A DNA stretch of 64,000 bases from Massilia endophytica (GCF_021165955.1 NZ_CP088952.1:3844001-3908000); one strand, 5' to 3'. Shown: positions 1-7,925, counted from the first letter of the stretch. The notes: generated by a model from the letters alone, not told the origin. A program made the numbers and translations.

Positions 1-1830
1 CCAGCGGCCCGAGCTCTTGCCCGTGGCGCCGGGCAGGCGGTAGCCGTAGGCGTCGAACAGGGTCGGTGCGCGGAAGCCGGTGTTGGCCGAACCGCGGAAC
101 ATGATGGCCTTGCTCGGCTCCCAGCGGAAGCTGGCCTTCGGATTGAAGGTGTTGCCGAAGTCGCTGAAGTAGTCGTCGCGGCCCGCCACGTTGATGGTCA
201 GGGTCTTGGTCAGCGGAATATCCAGTTCGGCGTAAATGGCGGCCACGTTGCGCGCGCCTTCGCCGTGCGAGGAAGTGCTGTTCAGGTAAGTCACCTGGTT
301 CTGGATCGGCAGCTTGTCGTCGCGCGTGGTGTCGCGGTGCAGGTCGGCGCCGATGGCCAGGGCCATGGAGCCGCCCTGCAGCTCCATCAGCGAGCGGCTG
401 GCGGTGAAGTCGATGCCCTTGTAGGTGCTGCGGGAATCGCGGTTCTTCTGGCCATCCACCGAAATGGTCTTCAGGTAGTCGCGGCCCGCCTGGTCCTGCA
501 GGCCGAATGGGTTCAGCGCGCCGGATTTCAGCCCGTCCAGCAGCCCCTGGCCGGTGACGAAGCCGGTGTCATAGTAGTTTTCGCGGTCGCTCAGGCCGAT
601 CACCAGGCCGGTGCGGTAGTCCCAGGCGCCCCACTTGCCTTCGTCGACGAAGGCAAGGCGCTGGTTGATCTGCTTGTCCTTCTGGATGGCGACGCCCAGG
701 TCGGCCACGGACCAGGTCACGGTCAGCGGTTCGCCCTTCAGGCCGGCGACGGCAGGCACGCCGCCGCTGCCGCCCGGATACCACTTGGAGCTGGAGGGCA
801 GGATGGCGTTCACGCCGTTCACGGCGACCGCATTGGTGGGGTTGCGCGCGGCCAGGATATGCTCCTGGCCGCGGGTGTACTCGACCTGGAAGGTGTGGTC
901 TTCGCTGATCTGCTTCGTGGCGCGGGCGTAGAAGCTCACCTGCTGGTTCTCGTGCAGGGCGGTGCCGTACTCGTTGCTGTTCAGGATACAGGTGTTCTTC
1001 GCGCCGATCTTCGAGTATGGCGGCGAGCACTTGCCCGCGTAGGGGTTCTGCGCAGTCTTGTTGGTGGAGGTGGTGAAGTTGGCCGGCATGGCGTTGCCGC
1101 CGCTGCCCAGGGTGGGCGCACGGCCGATGCTGGTGAGCAGTTCATCCGAGCTCAGTTCCGCGCGGTCCTTCGAGGCCAGGCGGCTGCGGTCGTGGAAGTC
1201 GATGGTGGCGTAGGCGGCCCAGCCGTCCTTCGCCAGACTGCCCTTGCCGAAGGTCAGGGTGGCGCGGCGCTCGTCGCCGCCGCCCGATTTCTCGGGAGTC
1301 ACCACCTGGCCCGTGATCTGGGCGCCTTCGAACTCGCGCTTGGTGATGAAGTTCACCACGCCGCCGATGGCGTCCGAACCGTAGATGGAGGAGGCGCCAT
1401 CGCGCAGGATCTCCACGCGCTGCAGGGCGCTGAAGGGAATCGTGTCCAGGTTGGCGTAGCCGTCGGCGATGGCCTCGTTGGCGAGGCGGCGGCCGTTCAG
1501 CAGAACCAGGGTGCGGTTCACGCCCAGGCCGCGCAGGTTGATGTTGGTGCCGGAACCGGCATTGGACGGCGCCAGCGATGCCGACTGCGGCAGCGCCATC
1601 ATCACGTCCGCCAGCGTGGTCATGCCGCGCTGGGTGAATTCTTCCGCCTTGATGGTGGTGACAGGCAGGGCCTCTTCGCTGGCCATGCGCTTGATGCTGG
1701 AGCCGGTCACCTCCACGCGCGCCATCGACGCCTCGTTCTGTGCCGCCGCCTGATTGGCCACTGCCATTACCGCCATCGCGATCGAGGTCAGTACAAAACG
1801 TTTGGCCCCTGGGTTTTCGCGCTTGTTCAT
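1..1830 (-). CDS. TonB-dependent outer-membrane receptor (partial, 3' end outside window)
   Basis: The frame runs from an ATG at 1830 to the left edge without a stop (610 codons seen). It opens with MNKRENPGAKR and a hydrophobic stretch ending AQAA-like, a signal peptide. The plug domain follows (about residues 45-150): TTLADVMMALPQ, NLRGLGVNRTLVLLNGRR, VEILRDGASSIYGSDAIGGV and NFITKREF are classic TonB-dependent receptor signatures. The rest is beta-barrel-like sequence (RDDYFSDFGNTFNPKASFRW). A good AAGGAG lies about 8 bases before the ATG. Such receptors import large substrates across the outer membrane using TonB energy. The gene lies downstream of a FadR regulator and next to galacturonate-catabolic genes, so uptake of pectin-derived oligosaccharides is a reasonable inference, not shown by sequence. 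The antisense frame is open over most of this gene and is a shadow. Confidence 0.95.
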   Translation of the reverse strand, partial: MNKRENPGAKRFVLTSIAMAVMAVANQAAAQNEASMARVEVTGSSIKRMASEEALPVTTIKAEEFTQRGMTTLADVMMALPQSASLAPSNAGSGTNINLRGLGVNRTLVLLNGRRLANEAIADGYANLDTIPFSALQRVEILRDGASSIYGSDAIGGVVNFITKREFEGAQITGQVVTPEKSGGGDERRATLTFGKGSLAKDGWAAYATIDFHDRSRLASKDRAELSSDELLTSIGRAPTLGSGGNAMPANFTTSTNKTAQNPYAGKCSPPYSKIGAKNTCILNSNEYGTALHENQQVSFYARATKQISEDHTFQVEYTRGQEHILAARNPTNAVAVNGVNAILPSSSKWYPGGSGGVPAVAGLKGEPLTVTWSVADLGVAIQKDKQINQRLAFVDEGKWGAWDYRTGLVIGLSDRENYYDTGFVTGQGLLDGLKSGALNPFGLQDQAGRDYLKTISVDGQKNRDSRSTYKGIDFTASRSLMELQGGSMALAIGADLHRDTTRDDKLPIQNQVTYLNSTSSHGEGARNVAAIYAELDIPLTKTLTINVAGRDDYFSDFGNTFNPKASFRWEPSKAIMFRGSANTGFRAPTLFDAYGYRLPGATGKSSGRW

Positions 1831-1868
1831 GCTTCAGTCTCCTTAGTTGTTCAGATGGTGCTGCGGGT

Positions 1869-1887
1869 GGAACACCTCGCGTGTTCC
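1869..1887. promoter_or_regulatory. Perfect inverted repeat upstream of the TonB-dependent receptor
   Basis: GGAACAC-CTCGC-GTGTTCC: seven-base arms with a five-base spacer, between the regulator gene (stop at 1960) and the receptor start (1830). No T-run follows on the minus strand, so a repressor operator or an RNA hairpin in the leader is as likely as a terminator. No partner protein can be named. Confidence 0.4.
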
Positions 1888-1959
1888 GTGCCGCTGAAAC
1901 GAGGGCCAGGGGCCGAGGTTGCAGGCGGTCGATAATCTGTTGCGCTCTCCGGCGCCTGT

Positions 1960-2652
1960 TTATCCGCGCGAGAAAGTCCTCGTCACGCGTTCGAGGTGGG
2001 CGCGCATCGCCTTGCGGGCAGCCGCCGGGTCGTGCGCCGCAATCGCTTCCAGGATGCGGCGGTGGTCCTTCAGGGTTTCCTGGCGCAGTTCCTCTGTCTG
2101 GAAATGCTCCTTCAGCTTGTGCCACAGGCGGCCGCGCTGGCTCCACAGGTAGTCGAGGGTGCCCACCAGGGCGCTGTTGCCGGTGGCGCGGGCAATCGCC
2201 AGATGGAAGTTGCGGTCGGCCTGTTCGTTGCTGGACTTGTTGGCGTGGTGCGCCTCCATTTCCACTACGGCCTTCAGGATGCCGTCGATGGCGGCATCGG
2301 TTGCGGAGCGGGCCGCGATGGCCGCGATTTCCGCCTCGATCAGGCGGCGCGCGGAAAGCACCTCGAAAGGTCCCGGCCCCGCCGCTTCGGCCAGCGCATC
2401 CGCCGCATCGGGCAGTTCGCTGACATAGACGCCGGAGCCGCCCCGCACCTCGATCACACCGCCCAGTTCCAGCGCAATGAGAGCCTCGCGCAGGGAAGCG
2501 CGGCTCACATTCAGCTTGGCCGCCAGCTCGCGTTCGGCGGGCAGGCGCGAGCCGGGCGCAATGCCTTCCTCGCGGATCAGCTGCTGGATGCGGTCGGCCA
2601 CGACACGGTAAAGCCGTGGTTCGTGCGCCAGCGCTTCGTGCTTCTTGATCAT
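1960..2652 (-). CDS. FadR-subfamily GntR transcriptional regulator
   Basis: 230 aa. An N-terminal winged helix-turn-helix (about residues 15-80: RIQQLIREEGIAPGSRLPAE, ELAAKLNVSRASLREALIAL, VIEVRGGSGVYV) is followed by an all-helical FCD ligand-binding domain (about 95-225) with the metal/ligand residues of the family (D in EQADRNFHLAIA, H in KDHRRILEAI, H in MRAHLERV). FadR-subfamily proteins in sugar-acid loci (UxuR, ExuR, LgoR-like) repress catabolic genes until a hexuronate or its derivative binds. It is divergent from garD and upstream of the TonB-dependent receptor on the same strand, so control of both directions is the natural inference. The true inducer is unknown. Confidence 0.93.
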   Translation of the reverse strand: MIKKHEALAHEPRLYRVVADRIQQLIREEGIAPGSRLPAERELAAKLNVSRASLREALIALELGGVIEVRGGSGVYVSELPDAADALAEAAGPGPFEVLSARRLIEAEIAAIAARSATDAAIDGILKAVVEMEAHHANKSSNEQADRNFHLAIARATGNSALVGTLDYLWSQRGRLWHKLKEHFQTEELRQETLKDHRRILEAIAAHDPAAARKAMRAHLERVTRTFSRG

Positions 2653-2691
2653 TGAACTGTGTCTCCGGTAGGCCAGTATTGTTTTGCTATC

Positions 2692-2743
2692 TGGTCAGGC
2701 CATTCTAAAGCGGTCAGACCAAATTAGCAATGTGGACTAGCCA
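2692..2743. promoter_or_regulatory. Cluster of three FadR/GntR-like operator half-palindromes
   Basis: Three copies of an 11-base imperfect palindrome fitting (T/C)GG-N5-CCA: TGGTCAGGCCA at 2692-2702, CGGTCAGACCA at 2711-2721 and TGGACTAGCCA at 2733-2743. They start 19 and 22 bases apart, about two helical turns. FadR-family operators typically fit TGGTNNNACCA-like palindromes. The cluster lies 40-94 bases before the regulator start and 54-105 bases before the garD ATG, so it could cover both divergent promoters. The sequence is seen; binding is inferred. Confidence 0.6.
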
Positions 2744-2796
2744 AATTTTTTTACATCTGTCATACTCGGACCACGAACCCAGCGAAGGAAGCAACG

Positions 2797-4356
2797 ATGA
2801 CAGCCAACACCCCGCGCCGCATCCTGATGCACGCGAACGACAATGTCGCCATCGTGGTAAACGATGGCGGCCTGCCCGCGGGCTCCGTATTCGAGGACGG
2901 TTTGACGCTGGTGGAAGGCGTGCCCCAGGGGCACAAGGTCGCGCTGCAGGACATCGCCAAGGGACAGCCCATCGTGCGCTACAACGTCACCATCGGCCGC
3001 GCCGCGCGCGATATCGCCCGCGGCAGCTGGGTTTCCGAGGCGCTGGTGGAAATGCCGCCCGCGCGCGAACTGTCGAACCTCCCCATCGCAACGGTGGCGC
3101 CGCCGCCTGCGGAGCCGCTGGAAGGCTATACCTTCATGGGCTACCGCAATGAGGACGGCTCGGTGGGCACCCGCAATATCCTGGCCATCACCACCACCGT
3201 GCAGTGCGTATCCGGCGTGGTGGAATTCGCCGTGAAGCGCATCAAGGCCGAGCTGCTGCCGAAGTATCCCAATGTGGACGACGTGGTGGGCCTGGAGCAC
3301 ACCTACGGCTGCGGCGTGGCGATCGATGCGCCCAACGCCATGGTGCCGATCCGCACCCTGCACAACATCAGTAAGAACCCGAATTTCGGCGGCCAGGCCA
3401 TGGTCGTCAGCCTGGGCTGCGAGAAGCTGCAGCCCACCCGCCTGTTCCCGGCGGGCTCCATTCCCATTCGCCGCGCAGACGGCAGCACCACGGCCGAACC
3501 GCCGGTGGTCTGCCTGCAGGACGCGGGCCATGTGGGCTTCATGTCGATGATCGAGTCGATCATGGGCACGGCCGAAGAACAGCTGAAGGTGCTGAATGCC
3601 CGCCAGCGCGTGCCCTGCCCCGCCTCCGACCTGGTGGTGGGCGTGCAGTGCGGCGGCAGCGACGCCTTCTCCGGCGTCACCGCCAACCCCGCAGTGGGCT
3701 TCGCCACCGACCTGCTGGTGCGCGCGGGCGCCACCGTGATGTTCTCGGAAGTGACCGAGGTGCGCGACGGCATCGACCAGCTCACCTCCCGCGCCGTGAA
3801 TGCCGACGTGGCCGCGGCCATGATCCGCGAGATGGAGTGGTACGACAGCTACCTGAAGCGCGGCGGCGTGGACCGCAGCGCCAATACCACGCCGGGCAAC
3901 AAGAAAGGCGGCCTCTCGAATATCGTCGAGAAGGCGATGGGCTCCATCGTGAAATCGGGCAGCGCCCCCATCTCCGGCGTGCTGTCGCCTGGCGAGAAGC
4001 TGGCGCAGAAAGGCCTGATCTACGCGGCCACGCCCGCGAGCGACTTCATTTGCGGTACATTGCAGCTGGCAGCAGGCATGAACCTGCACGTGTTCACCAC
4101 CGGCCGCGGCACCCCATACGGCCTGGCCGAAGTCCCGGTGATCAAGGTCGCCACGCGCAATGATCTTGCGCGCCGCTGGCATGACCTGATGGATGTGAAC
4201 GCGGGCCGCATCGCCAGCGGCGAGGCGAGTATCGAAGACGTGGGCTGGGAGCTCTTCAAGCTGATGCTGGACGTCGCAAGCGGCAAGAAGACGTGGGCCG
4301 AACACTGGAAACTGCATAATGCACTGGTGCTGTTCAACCCTGCGCCAGTGACCTGA
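2797..4356 (+). CDS. garD: D-galactarate dehydratase
   Basis: 519 aa, close to the usual ~520. GarD dehydrates galactarate (meso-galactaric acid) to 5-keto-4-deoxy-D-glucarate. The N-terminal SAF domain (HANDNVAIVVNDGGLPAG, VPQGHKVALQDIAKGQPI) is followed by the UxaA/GarD catalytic region with EGYTFMGYRNEDGSVGTRN, TYGCGVAIDAPNA, LGCEKLQPTRLFPAG, VGVQCGGSDAFSGVTANPAV, FSEVTEVRDGI, TPGNKKGGLSNIVEKAMGSI and FTTGRGTPYG. These match E. coli GarD from memory better than altronate dehydratase UxaA. The C-terminus ends FNPAPVT as in that protein. RBS GAAGGA lies before ATG 2797. It is followed 17 bases later by udh, forming an oxidative galacturonate pathway: Udh makes galactarolactone, which opens to galactarate, the GarD substrate. 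Confidence 0.95.
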   Translation: MTANTPRRILMHANDNVAIVVNDGGLPAGSVFEDGLTLVEGVPQGHKVALQDIAKGQPIVRYNVTIGRAARDIARGSWVSEALVEMPPARELSNLPIATVAPPPAEPLEGYTFMGYRNEDGSVGTRNILAITTTVQCVSGVVEFAVKRIKAELLPKYPNVDDVVGLEHTYGCGVAIDAPNAMVPIRTLHNISKNPNFGGQAMVVSLGCEKLQPTRLFPAGSIPIRRADGSTTAEPPVVCLQDAGHVGFMSMIESIMGTAEEQLKVLNARQRVPCPASDLVVGVQCGGSDAFSGVTANPAVGFATDLLVRAGATVMFSEVTEVRDGIDQLTSRAVNADVAAAMIREMEWYDSYLKRGGVDRSANTTPGNKKGGLSNIVEKAMGSIVKSGSAPISGVLSPGEKLAQKGLIYAATPASDFICGTLQLAAGMNLHVFTTGRGTPYGLAEVPVIKVATRNDLARRWHDLMDVNAGRIASGEASIEDVGWELFKLMLDVASGKKTWAEHWKLHNALVLFNPAPVT

Positions 4357-4373
4357 AACCAAAGAGAGTCAAC

Positions 4374-5180
4374 ATGAGCAAACCATTCAAACGCCTGCTG
4401 CTGACCGGCGCGGCCGGCGGCCTGGGCAAGATCCTGCGCGAACGCATCAAGCCGTGGGCGGATGTTGTGCGCCTGAGCGATATCGGCGACATGGGCGCCG
4501 CCCAGGAAGGCGAAGAAATCGTGCAGTGCGACCTCGCGGACAAGGCGGCCGTGCTGCAGCTGCTGGAAGGCGTGGACGCGGTGCTGCACTTCGGCGGCAT
4601 CTCGACCGAGAACACCTTCGAGGCGATCATGCACGCCAATATCCAGGGCACCTACAACGTCTACGAGGCAGCCCACCGCCACGGCGTGAAGCGCATTGTG
4701 TTCGCCAGCTCGAACCATGCCGTGGGCTTCTACAAGCAGAGCGAATATATCGACGCGGACGCTCCGACGCGGCCGGACAGCATGTACGGCATCAGCAAGG
4801 TGTTCGGTGAGCAGCTCTCGCGCTACTACTGGGACCGCGCAGGCATCGAGACCGTATGCATCCGCATCGGCTCCTCCTTCCCGGAACCGGCCAACCTGCG
4901 CATGATGGCGAGCTGGCTGAGCTACGACGACCTGGTGGAGGCGCTGCGCGTGTCGCTCTTCACGCCGCGCGTGGGCCACACCATCCTGTTCGGCACCTCG
5001 GACAACGCGGTGAAATGGTGGGACAACCGCAAGGCCTCCCATCTCGGCTTCCGCCCGAAGGACAGCTCCTCGCAGTTCAGCCACCTGTTCCCGGACAGCG
5101 GCGCCTATCCGCCTGAGGACGACCCTGTATCGCTGTATGTGGGCGGCAAGTTCGTCTTCGACGGGCCGATGTACAAGTAA
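4374..5180 (+). CDS. udh: NAD-dependent uronate dehydrogenase (hexuronate to aldarolactone)
   Basis: 268 aa, an extended-SDR (NAD-dependent epimerase/dehydratase) fold of the length usual for uronate dehydrogenases (~265-275 aa). Visible: the nucleotide-binding TGAAGGLG (residues 11-18), an acidic D61-like QCDLAD after beta-3, the ASSNHAVGFY active-site strand, and the Y138-x3-K142 pair (MYGISK). Uronate dehydrogenase (EC 1.1.1.203) oxidises D-galacturonate and D-glucuronate to their 1,4/1,5-lactones with NAD. Location directly after garD supports this role over a generic sugar epimerase. RBS AGAGAG-like before ATG 4374. Its stop abuts the stop of the convergent lipoprotein gene with no spacer. 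Confidence 0.88.
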   Translation: MSKPFKRLLLTGAAGGLGKILRERIKPWADVVRLSDIGDMGAAQEGEEIVQCDLADKAAVLQLLEGVDAVLHFGGISTENTFEAIMHANIQGTYNVYEAAHRHGVKRIVFASSNHAVGFYKQSEYIDADAPTRPDSMYGISKVFGEQLSRYYWDRAGIETVCIRIGSSFPEPANLRMMASWLSYDDLVEALRVSLFTPRVGHTILFGTSDNAVKWWDNRKASHLGFRPKDSSSQFSHLFPDSGAYPPEDDPVSLYVGGKFVFDGPMYK

Positions 5181-5999
5181 CTACTTCCTGAATTTGCCGC
5201 AGGGGTCCTCGCGTTTCGCGGCGGGGATCTCGCGCACCTCGTCGTACTTCCCCTTCCCCTTCGGCTCCAGGTAGCCGATGCTGCGCACCGTCAGCGCGGG
5301 CTGCACGGCGTTCAGCCAGTAAGGCACGCCCAGGTCCTTGCGCACATGGCCGTTCCCGGCGATGAGGACAACGTCGCGCGGCTGCTGGTCGCGGATCAGC
5401 TTCGCCATCCACACGTCGCGCGCCATCTGGGCATCCACCATCCCCGGCAGCATCATGTCGGGCAGCATATTGCAGTGGCCTTCGCGGATTTCGTTCTCCT
5501 GCGCCTTGCGGAAGTCCGCCGATACGGGCTCGTTCAGGCGGTAGGCGGCGCGCGTTTTTTCGTCGAAGCCCGAGGCCAGGCCGTCGCGTACGGTCTTCGA
5601 TGCTTCGGCACGCGACAGGTTGACGGCAATGAGGGGCAGCTGGTGGTCCAGCGCCAGCTGAATGATGCCGTAGTACTGCTGCCAGTCCCAGCCCGGCTTC
5701 TTCATCAGGCGGATGACACAGGCGGCATCCACGCAGCCCTTCTGGGCGTCGTTCAGCAGGTCCTGCTGGTCGCGGTCGAACTGCTCCATGGCGATGGCGG
5801 GACGCCAGCCCGCTTCGACGCGCTTGCGCAGCTCCTCATAGCGCAGCTTGTGGCCCTGGGGATTGTCGTGGACCTCGCCGAGCAGCAGCACCTGCGGGTT
5901 TGCGCTTGCAGGGCGGGCGTCCGCGTTCTTTTTCTTCATGCCGCCGCAGCCCGCGAGCACGGCGCCTGCCAGGAACAGCGCAAAAGTGGATGGCTTCAT
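5181..5999 (-). CDS. ChaN/Tiki-superfamily lipoprotein (haem-binding uptake family)
   Basis: 272 aa. The N-terminus MKPSTFALFLAGAVLAGCGG has a lipobox with lipidation at C18, so the mature protein is membrane-anchored. The body has the ChaN/Tiki pattern: LLLGEVHDNPQGH near residue 40, AMEQFDRDQQ, and near the C-terminus LIAGNGHVRKDLGVP. ChaN of Campylobacter binds haem dimers; many bacterial homologues have unknown roles, and related Tiki proteins are metalloproteases. It is convergent with udh (0-base gap) and probably monocistronic. Cys residues around DAQKGCVDAACV (about 95-105) may form a disulfide. Family assignment is strong; function is not. Confidence 0.85.
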   Translation of the reverse strand: MKPSTFALFLAGAVLAGCGGMKKKNADARPASANPQVLLLGEVHDNPQGHKLRYEELRKRVEAGWRPAIAMEQFDRDQQDLLNDAQKGCVDAACVIRLMKKPGWDWQQYYGIIQLALDHQLPLIAVNLSRAEASKTVRDGLASGFDEKTRAAYRLNEPVSADFRKAQENEIREGHCNMLPDMMLPGMVDAQMARDVWMAKLIRDQQPRDVVLIAGNGHVRKDLGVPYWLNAVQPALTVRSIGYLEPKGKGKYDEVREIPAAKREDPCGKFRK

Positions 6000-6068
6000 G
6001 TGCCTCGGAAGATGACTGTCGAGGCGACAGTCTAACGCAAACCCGGCAATCGGCTTTATAGTAGGGCC

Positions 6069-6581
6069 ATGAGAGTGATCGCCATCCTGTCCACGATGCT
6101 GTCCGCCGCTGCGGCAGCTGCCGATCCTGCCGGCGAGGCGTTAGCAGCGGCCTATCCCGGCGCCAGAGTACTCGCCCGCTGCGAAGCCGCCTTCGGCACT
6201 GCGGGCGTACAGGAGCTGGCTGCCGTGGTGAAGGACGCCGCGGGAGCCGTGCGGCGCGTCGCTGTCCTGCGCACGCCCGGCGGCTGGGAACCGCATGACC
6301 TCGACCGGGAGATCCTGCGCGACGCGCGCCTCAGCCGCCAGGGTTCCGACTGGAACAGGTCTGGCGGGACGGATGCCTTCAAATGCAACCCGGCCCTGCC
6401 CGGAGACAAGGACCTGAGCGACAAGGGGCGCATGCTGGACCGGCCGCCCTTCTTCCAGCGCGGCAGCCGCGCGGTGGTCTGCTTCGGCACCAGCGACACC
6501 TACAACAACTGGGACTGCCTGGCCTTCCGCCCGGAGCAGAACAGCTTCCGGCTCTGGTACCAGCAGGTCTTTGCCGACTAA
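6069..6581 (+). CDS. Hypothetical exported protein
   Basis: 170 aa. The N-terminus MRVIAILSTMLSAAAAAADP is a short signal peptide, likely cleaved after AAA. The mature part contains four scattered Cys (in LARCEAAF, FKCNPALP, VVCFGTSD, NWDCLAF), consistent with disulfides in the periplasm. No family is recognised. It is a single gene reading toward the hcp cassette; its stop overlaps the stop of the convergent 123-aa gene by 4 bases. GC here is high, like the core genome and unlike the adjacent cassette. Confidence 0.7.
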   Translation: MRVIAILSTMLSAAAAAADPAGEALAAAYPGARVLARCEAAFGTAGVQELAAVVKDAAGAVRRVAVLRTPGGWEPHDLDREILRDARLSRQGSDWNRSGGTDAFKCNPALPGDKDLSDKGRMLDRPPFFQRGSRAVVCFGTSDTYNNWDCLAFRPEQNSFRLWYQQVFAD

Positions 6582-6949
6582 CAGCTCGCGCCGGGAATGC
6601 TATCGCCCGTCCGCAGGTCGAACCCAAGATAGCATCTGTATCCTTCGTCAGGATGGTAGCTGCACCACAGGTTCTTCTTACGGCGGAGCCGCTCACCCTT
6701 CTCGTCGCTACATCTTACTGATGCATCGGGATAAATCGAATCGAAGATTTCCTTCGCCGCCTGGCCCGCTATTTCCACTGCCAGCTTCCGATCTGACTTT
6801 GTCGGCGCCCGCTCATTGCCAATCTCCCCCGCATATATCGAATATTCGGCTTTCAATGATTTTGTTGGCACCGGCTGCGCAGACCGCTCCTGGGCATGAG
6901 CGCAAGTGAGAGCGAGGGTGATACAGGTCATCAGAATGTAGTTTCTCAT
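6578..6949 (-). CDS. Small exported protein, candidate T6SS immunity protein
   Basis: 123 aa with a signal peptide (MRNYILMTCITLALTCAHAQ, cleavage after AHA) and a small mature domain holding four Cys (VRCSDEK, LWCSYHP, YRCYLGF, GASC-end) and basic surface residues. Its ATG overlaps the stop of the upstream endopeptidase gene (ATGA at 6946-6949), so translation is coupled. Immunity proteins to peptidoglycan-cleaving T6SS effectors are typically small, periplasmic and encoded directly after the effector, which is exactly this arrangement. No named immunity family is recognised. The immunity role is inference from context; local GC is clearly lower than in flanking genes. Confidence 0.65.
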   Translation of the reverse strand: MRNYILMTCITLALTCAHAQERSAQPVPTKSLKAEYSIYAGEIGNERAPTKSDRKLAVEIAGQAAKEIFDSIYPDASVRCSDEKGERLRRKKNLWCSYHPDEGYRCYLGFDLRTGDSIPGASC

Positions 6950-7521
6950 TTCGTCACCGCTCGCAGACCCACATGGAAGTGGTCATCGTGTCCGGGCCAG
7001 GGCCGCACACCATGTATCGCAATGTCATTGAAGAGGATAAGCCTCACGGAAGGGTAGGCGAGGAAGATCGAGATGAGTTTAGCAGTTGAATCCTGATCAT
7101 ATTGATGGTCGAAGCGGCTTACCGCAAGATGCTGGCCATCCTTTCGCAAGGCGCGGATATCGATCTGCAAACCATTCTTGTGGCTGTCGTGTTTCTTGTA
7201 CTTCCCGCCGTTCTCAAGGCTGATATTCCCAACGCCGAATTTCCTCGCTTCCGTGGCTTGCCATTCCCGTTCGACGAAGTTGACCATGGACAGGAGCGCA
7301 GAATGGGCAAACTGCCCTGCTCCTCCAGCAGGCGTACCATAAACGTAATACCCTGCTTCTTCCGGCGCCTGCGGAAGCATGAAGTAGCCTCGCGCGTCTT
7401 TCGGTTGGACTTCGAGCACCATATTCGGCCTCCTCACGCGATCCTGTTGCTGGCCAGATCCCATCCGCCTGCCGTGTTGCCGCCCGCTCCGCCTGCTATT
7501 TTCTGCTGGGTTTATTTCCAT
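6946..7521 (-). CDS. MepA-like (M74/LAS-type) murein endopeptidase, candidate T6SS effector
   Basis: 191 aa. The C-terminal half carries the penicillin-insensitive murein endopeptidase pattern: KKHDSHKNGLQIDIRA (compare SGHASHQTGLDVDI in E. coli MepA, from memory) and GHDDHFHVGLR (compare GHDYHMHVRL), giving the HxxGxxxD and HxxHxHV zinc ligands. E. coli MepA cuts the D-Ala-mDAP crosslink of peptidoglycan. Unlike MepA there is no signal peptide; the N-terminus is basic and disordered-looking. It overlaps the hcp stop by 10 bases and the next gene start by 4 bases. Lack of an export signal plus coupling to hcp suggests delivery on Hcp by type VI secretion. Start at 7521 (AAGAG about 7 bases upstream); later Met starts at 7464 or 7422 remain possible. 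Confidence 0.8.
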   Translation of the reverse strand: MEINPAENSRRSGRQHGRRMGSGQQQDRVRRPNMVLEVQPKDARGYFMLPQAPEEAGYYVYGTPAGGAGQFAHSALLSMVNFVEREWQATEARKFGVGNISLENGGKYKKHDSHKNGLQIDIRALRKDGQHLAVSRFDHQYDQDSTAKLISIFLAYPSVRLILFNDIAIHGVRPWPGHDDHFHVGLRAVTK

Positions 7522-7925
7522 TTGACTCTTGAGAACTTCAGGGCCACGGATTCATGAAGGACGTCCCCTTCGTGTACCGTCTGATTGACGCTGCCGATCA
7601 GTACATTCTCAAGCTCGACCTCGTAGTACTTCACGCGCTCGCCCTGTCCGTCTGCACGAAGGAACTCCAGCCTGGCGCGGGGAATCGTTTTTCCGGCCGC
7701 GCAGGTCTGCATGAGGATCGGCGACGATAGATCGGCAAGCTTGGTGATTGCTATGCTTCTGTGCTCGCAGCGTTCCGCTGTGTGGCCGCCAGCCGTCGAA
7801 GCGGTAGCACTTCGCGGCTGGTTCACTCCGAGCTGGGCGGAGGTGACTTCGATCCATCCCTGGTGAGCAGAGTCGGTGGATTCCCCCTTAATGCCATCAA
7901 TCTGCAGATAGACGTCGATTGCCAT
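7512..7925 (-). CDS. hcp: Hcp-family type VI secretion tube protein
   Basis: 137 aa from ATG 7925 (GGAG about 8 bases upstream); the frame is open 51 bases further 5' but lacks a better start. The sequence MAIDVYLQIDGIKGESTDSA, then GWIEVTSAQLGV, HRSIAITKLADLSSPILMQTC, YYEVELENVLIGSV and ESVALKFSRVKW is the Hcp1 (DUF796) beta-barrel pattern. Hcp hexamers stack into the T6SS inner tube and also act as chaperone-receptors for small effectors. No tss core genes are present in the window, so this is an orphan hcp heading an effector-immunity cassette served by a T6SS encoded elsewhere (inference). Confidence 0.9.
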   Translation of the reverse strand: MAIDVYLQIDGIKGESTDSAHQGWIEVTSAQLGVNQPRSATASTAGGHTAERCEHRSIAITKLADLSSPILMQTCAAGKTIPRARLEFLRADGQGERVKYYEVELENVLIGSVNQTVHEGDVLHESVALKFSRVKWK

